NCBI GenBank assembly: GCA_007126995.1
Contig: SLAD01000370.1
Span: forward strand, 1-13,872
Direction: 5' to 3'
Length of the DNA stretch: 13,872 bases
DNA from: Kiritimatiellia bacterium
GTDB taxonomy: Bacteria; Verrucomicrobiota; Kiritimatiellia; SLAD01
Shown: positions 12,571 to 13,872 of the stretch, in pieces
Position numbering within the stretch: the first letter of the stretch is position 1
Layout of the letters: each line of letters begins with the position of its first letter
Made by a program: the position numbers and the translations under genes
The notes under the pieces: generated by a model
Seen by the model: the letters and a program-made list of their open reading frames with translations, nothing else
Told to the model about the DNA's origin: nothing
The model's database searches: none

Positions 12571-13872
12571 AACGCGCGCTCCAACCGTACTACATTCTCG
12601 TTGGCGGACTGTTCGTCGCCGGTTTAGCGGCCCGGCTGTATGCCGCTTGGTGTGTCCGGCATAACCTCAATCTCGATGCCGGGGTCGTGGCGCTAATGGC
12701 CAAACACATCGCCGAAGGCCGCGCCTTGCCCACCTTCTTTTATGGCCAAGCCCATATGGGCAGCCTGGAAGCGTTGTTCAGTGGTTTCTTTTGTTGGGTG
12801 TTCGGCGTTTCCGGCTTCGCCGTTTGCCTGGGCACCGTGTTCGTTTCCGTGTGGCTGCTGCCCATCGTCTATCTTTGGGCCAAACAGGCGGCCGGCCGCA
12901 CGGCTGGCGCTGTTGCACTCGCTTTCACTGTCGTCGGACCGAGCGGATTCTTCCACTACAACGCCACGCCGCGCGGCGCCTATGCCGCCGCGTTAACGCT
13001 GGGGGCCTTTCTGCTCTGGTATGCGACATGCATGGCTGTCCGCTTTGCGCGGGACGGCGAACAACGCGTACGCGATTTCCTGATTCTTGGGATTGCGGCC
13101 GGCCTGGCCTGGTGGTCGAGCCAGCTCACCACCGCCGCCATCATCAGCGCGGCGTTGCTGCTCTTGATTGTCCTGCAGCGTGCCGCCTTCACCTGGCGCA
13201 TCCTGATCGGCGCATTGGGATTCTTCATCGGCAGCGCTCCTTTCTGGCGCTACAACCTCCTCCACGACTGGCCGTCCTTTGCCTTTGCCGATACCTTCGG
13301 ACGCGTGGCCTTCAGTGACGCGGTCATCTGGTTCTTCACCGATCGTTTCACGAGCTTGATGCTTCCGTACACCGACTGGCCCTATGTCCGCGCTGTTACA
13401 CTGGTGTTATATGTGGTGATCGTCATCCTCGGGCTGGCACTCCTCGTCTACGGCTGGAGCAAGCCAACCCGCCGGCAAGACCCGCGATCCATTACCCTGC
13501 TGGGCCTCGTCCTTTTCACCCTGCTATTCGCAGCCATCTATGCCACCTCCCATTTTGCAGCCATCGCCACACCGCGTTACTTCCTGCCCATGGTCGCCCC
13601 CATCGCTGTCTTGCTGGGCGTCGTCACGCAATGGCTCACTGGAATCGGTATTCCCCGCTGGCTGGCGATTGTGCCAACCCTTTTCCTTATCGCCGGCCAA
13701 TATCCGGCACTCCCCTGGGCACGGCACTTCGAGGCGGAGGCCACGCAACGCCAGCATCGGCTGGAAAAATTAGGCGAAGCCTTGGAGACCATTGAGGAGC
13801 GGGTGTTCTATGCCCCGGTCAATCTGCGCGCGTGGAACTTTGCCTTGCGGGAACGCTTCGTCTTCGTCGATC
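12567..13872 (+). CDS. Second GT-C fold (PMT/GT39-like) membrane glycosyltransferase, 3' end outside window
   Basis: The frame is open from ATG 12567 to the window edge, giving 435 residues. The start overlaps the previous stop as ATGA, so it is translationally coupled and in the same operon. After a first membrane segment (about 8-28) comes NLNLDAGVVALMAKHIAEG with Asp37 at the usual catalytic acidic position. FFYGQAHMGSLEALFSG follows, a stretch I recognise from the GT39-like group that carries FFYGQxYxGSLEA. Multiple hydrophobic segments run to about residue 385, and TPRYFLPMVAPIAVLLG near their end is the conserved late loop-helix of such enzymes. A soluble part begins after PALPWARHFEAEATQRQHRLE. 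It probably transfers a polyprenyl-phosphate-linked sugar onto an envelope glycan, lipid or protein. Pairing with another GT-C enzyme suggests the two act on one product, which is inference. Confidence 0.85.
   Translation, partial: MKRALQPYYILVGGLFVAGLAARLYAAWCVRHNLNLDAGVVALMAKHIAEGRALPTFFYGQAHMGSLEALFSGFFCWVFGVSGFAVCLGTVFVSVWLLPIVYLWAKQAAGRTAGAVALAFTVVGPSGFFHYNATPRGAYAAALTLGAFLLWYATCMAVRFARDGEQRVRDFLILGIAAGLAWWSSQLTTAAIISAALLLLIVLQRAAFTWRILIGALGFFIGSAPFWRYNLLHDWPSFAFADTFGRVAFSDAVIWFFTDRFTSLMLPYTDWPYVRAVTLVLYVVIVILGLALLVYGWSKPTRRQDPRSITLLGLVLFTLLFAAIYATSHFAAIATPRYFLPMVAPIAVLLGVVTQWLTGIGIPRWLAIVPTLFLIAGQYPALPWARHFEAEATQRQHRLEKLGEALETIEERVFYAPVNLRAWNFALRERFVFVD

Noticed and set aside
1..13872. 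CRISPR array, tRNA/rRNA genes or insertion sequence
   Set aside because: No regularly spaced direct repeats, no cloverleaf-like or rRNA-like segment, and no transposase or integrase coding sequence was found by eye on either strand.

Overview
The window (about 13.9 kb, GC-rich) looks like chromosome from a Gram-negative bacterium. My best guess is the Verrucomicrobiota/Kiritimatiellota/Lentisphaerota side of the PVC group. The clues are a leading pseudopilin-like C-terminus of a style I associate with those phyla, a predicted outer-membrane barrel, a DUF1844 protein, and intergenic REP-like palindromes built around TAGGGC...GCCGC. The phylum call is inference. No phage, plasmid, CRISPR, tRNA, rRNA or transposase gene is visible.

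Layout. (1) 1-331: 3' end of a pseudopilin-like gene, closed by a strong intrinsic terminator. (2) 587-5672, plus strand: glmS (glucosamine-6-phosphate synthase, carrying an in-frame UGA at codon 520), a two-module M16 zinc protease, and a DUF1844 protein one base after the protease stop. (3) 5831-9035, minus strand: an outer-membrane barrel gene, a doubly truncated rtcB remnant that overlaps it as GTGA, a miniature cupin, and an aldehyde dehydrogenase. Three near-identical dyads lie just upstream of the cupin. (4) 9036-9354: a 319-bp divergent gap full of dyads and REP-like hairpins. (5) 9355-13872, plus strand: two GT-C (PMT/GT39-like) membrane proteins overlapping as ATGA. The first has a very long non-membrane C-terminal part and the second runs off the window.

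How the genes fit together. GlmS feeds UDP-GlcNAc and so peptidoglycan and glycan synthesis. The GT-C pair probably moves sugars from lipid carriers onto an envelope acceptor. The M16 protease and the barrel are also plausible envelope proteins. The cupin and aldehyde dehydrogenase look like a small catabolic operon with its own operator cluster.

Most worth checking: the UGA inside otherwise intact glmS, the inverted pairs of REP-like hairpins in three separate intergenic gaps (with apparent compensatory stem changes at one of them), the three-site operator cluster, the rtcB remnant missing its catalytic segments, and the apparently leaderless divergent promoters.
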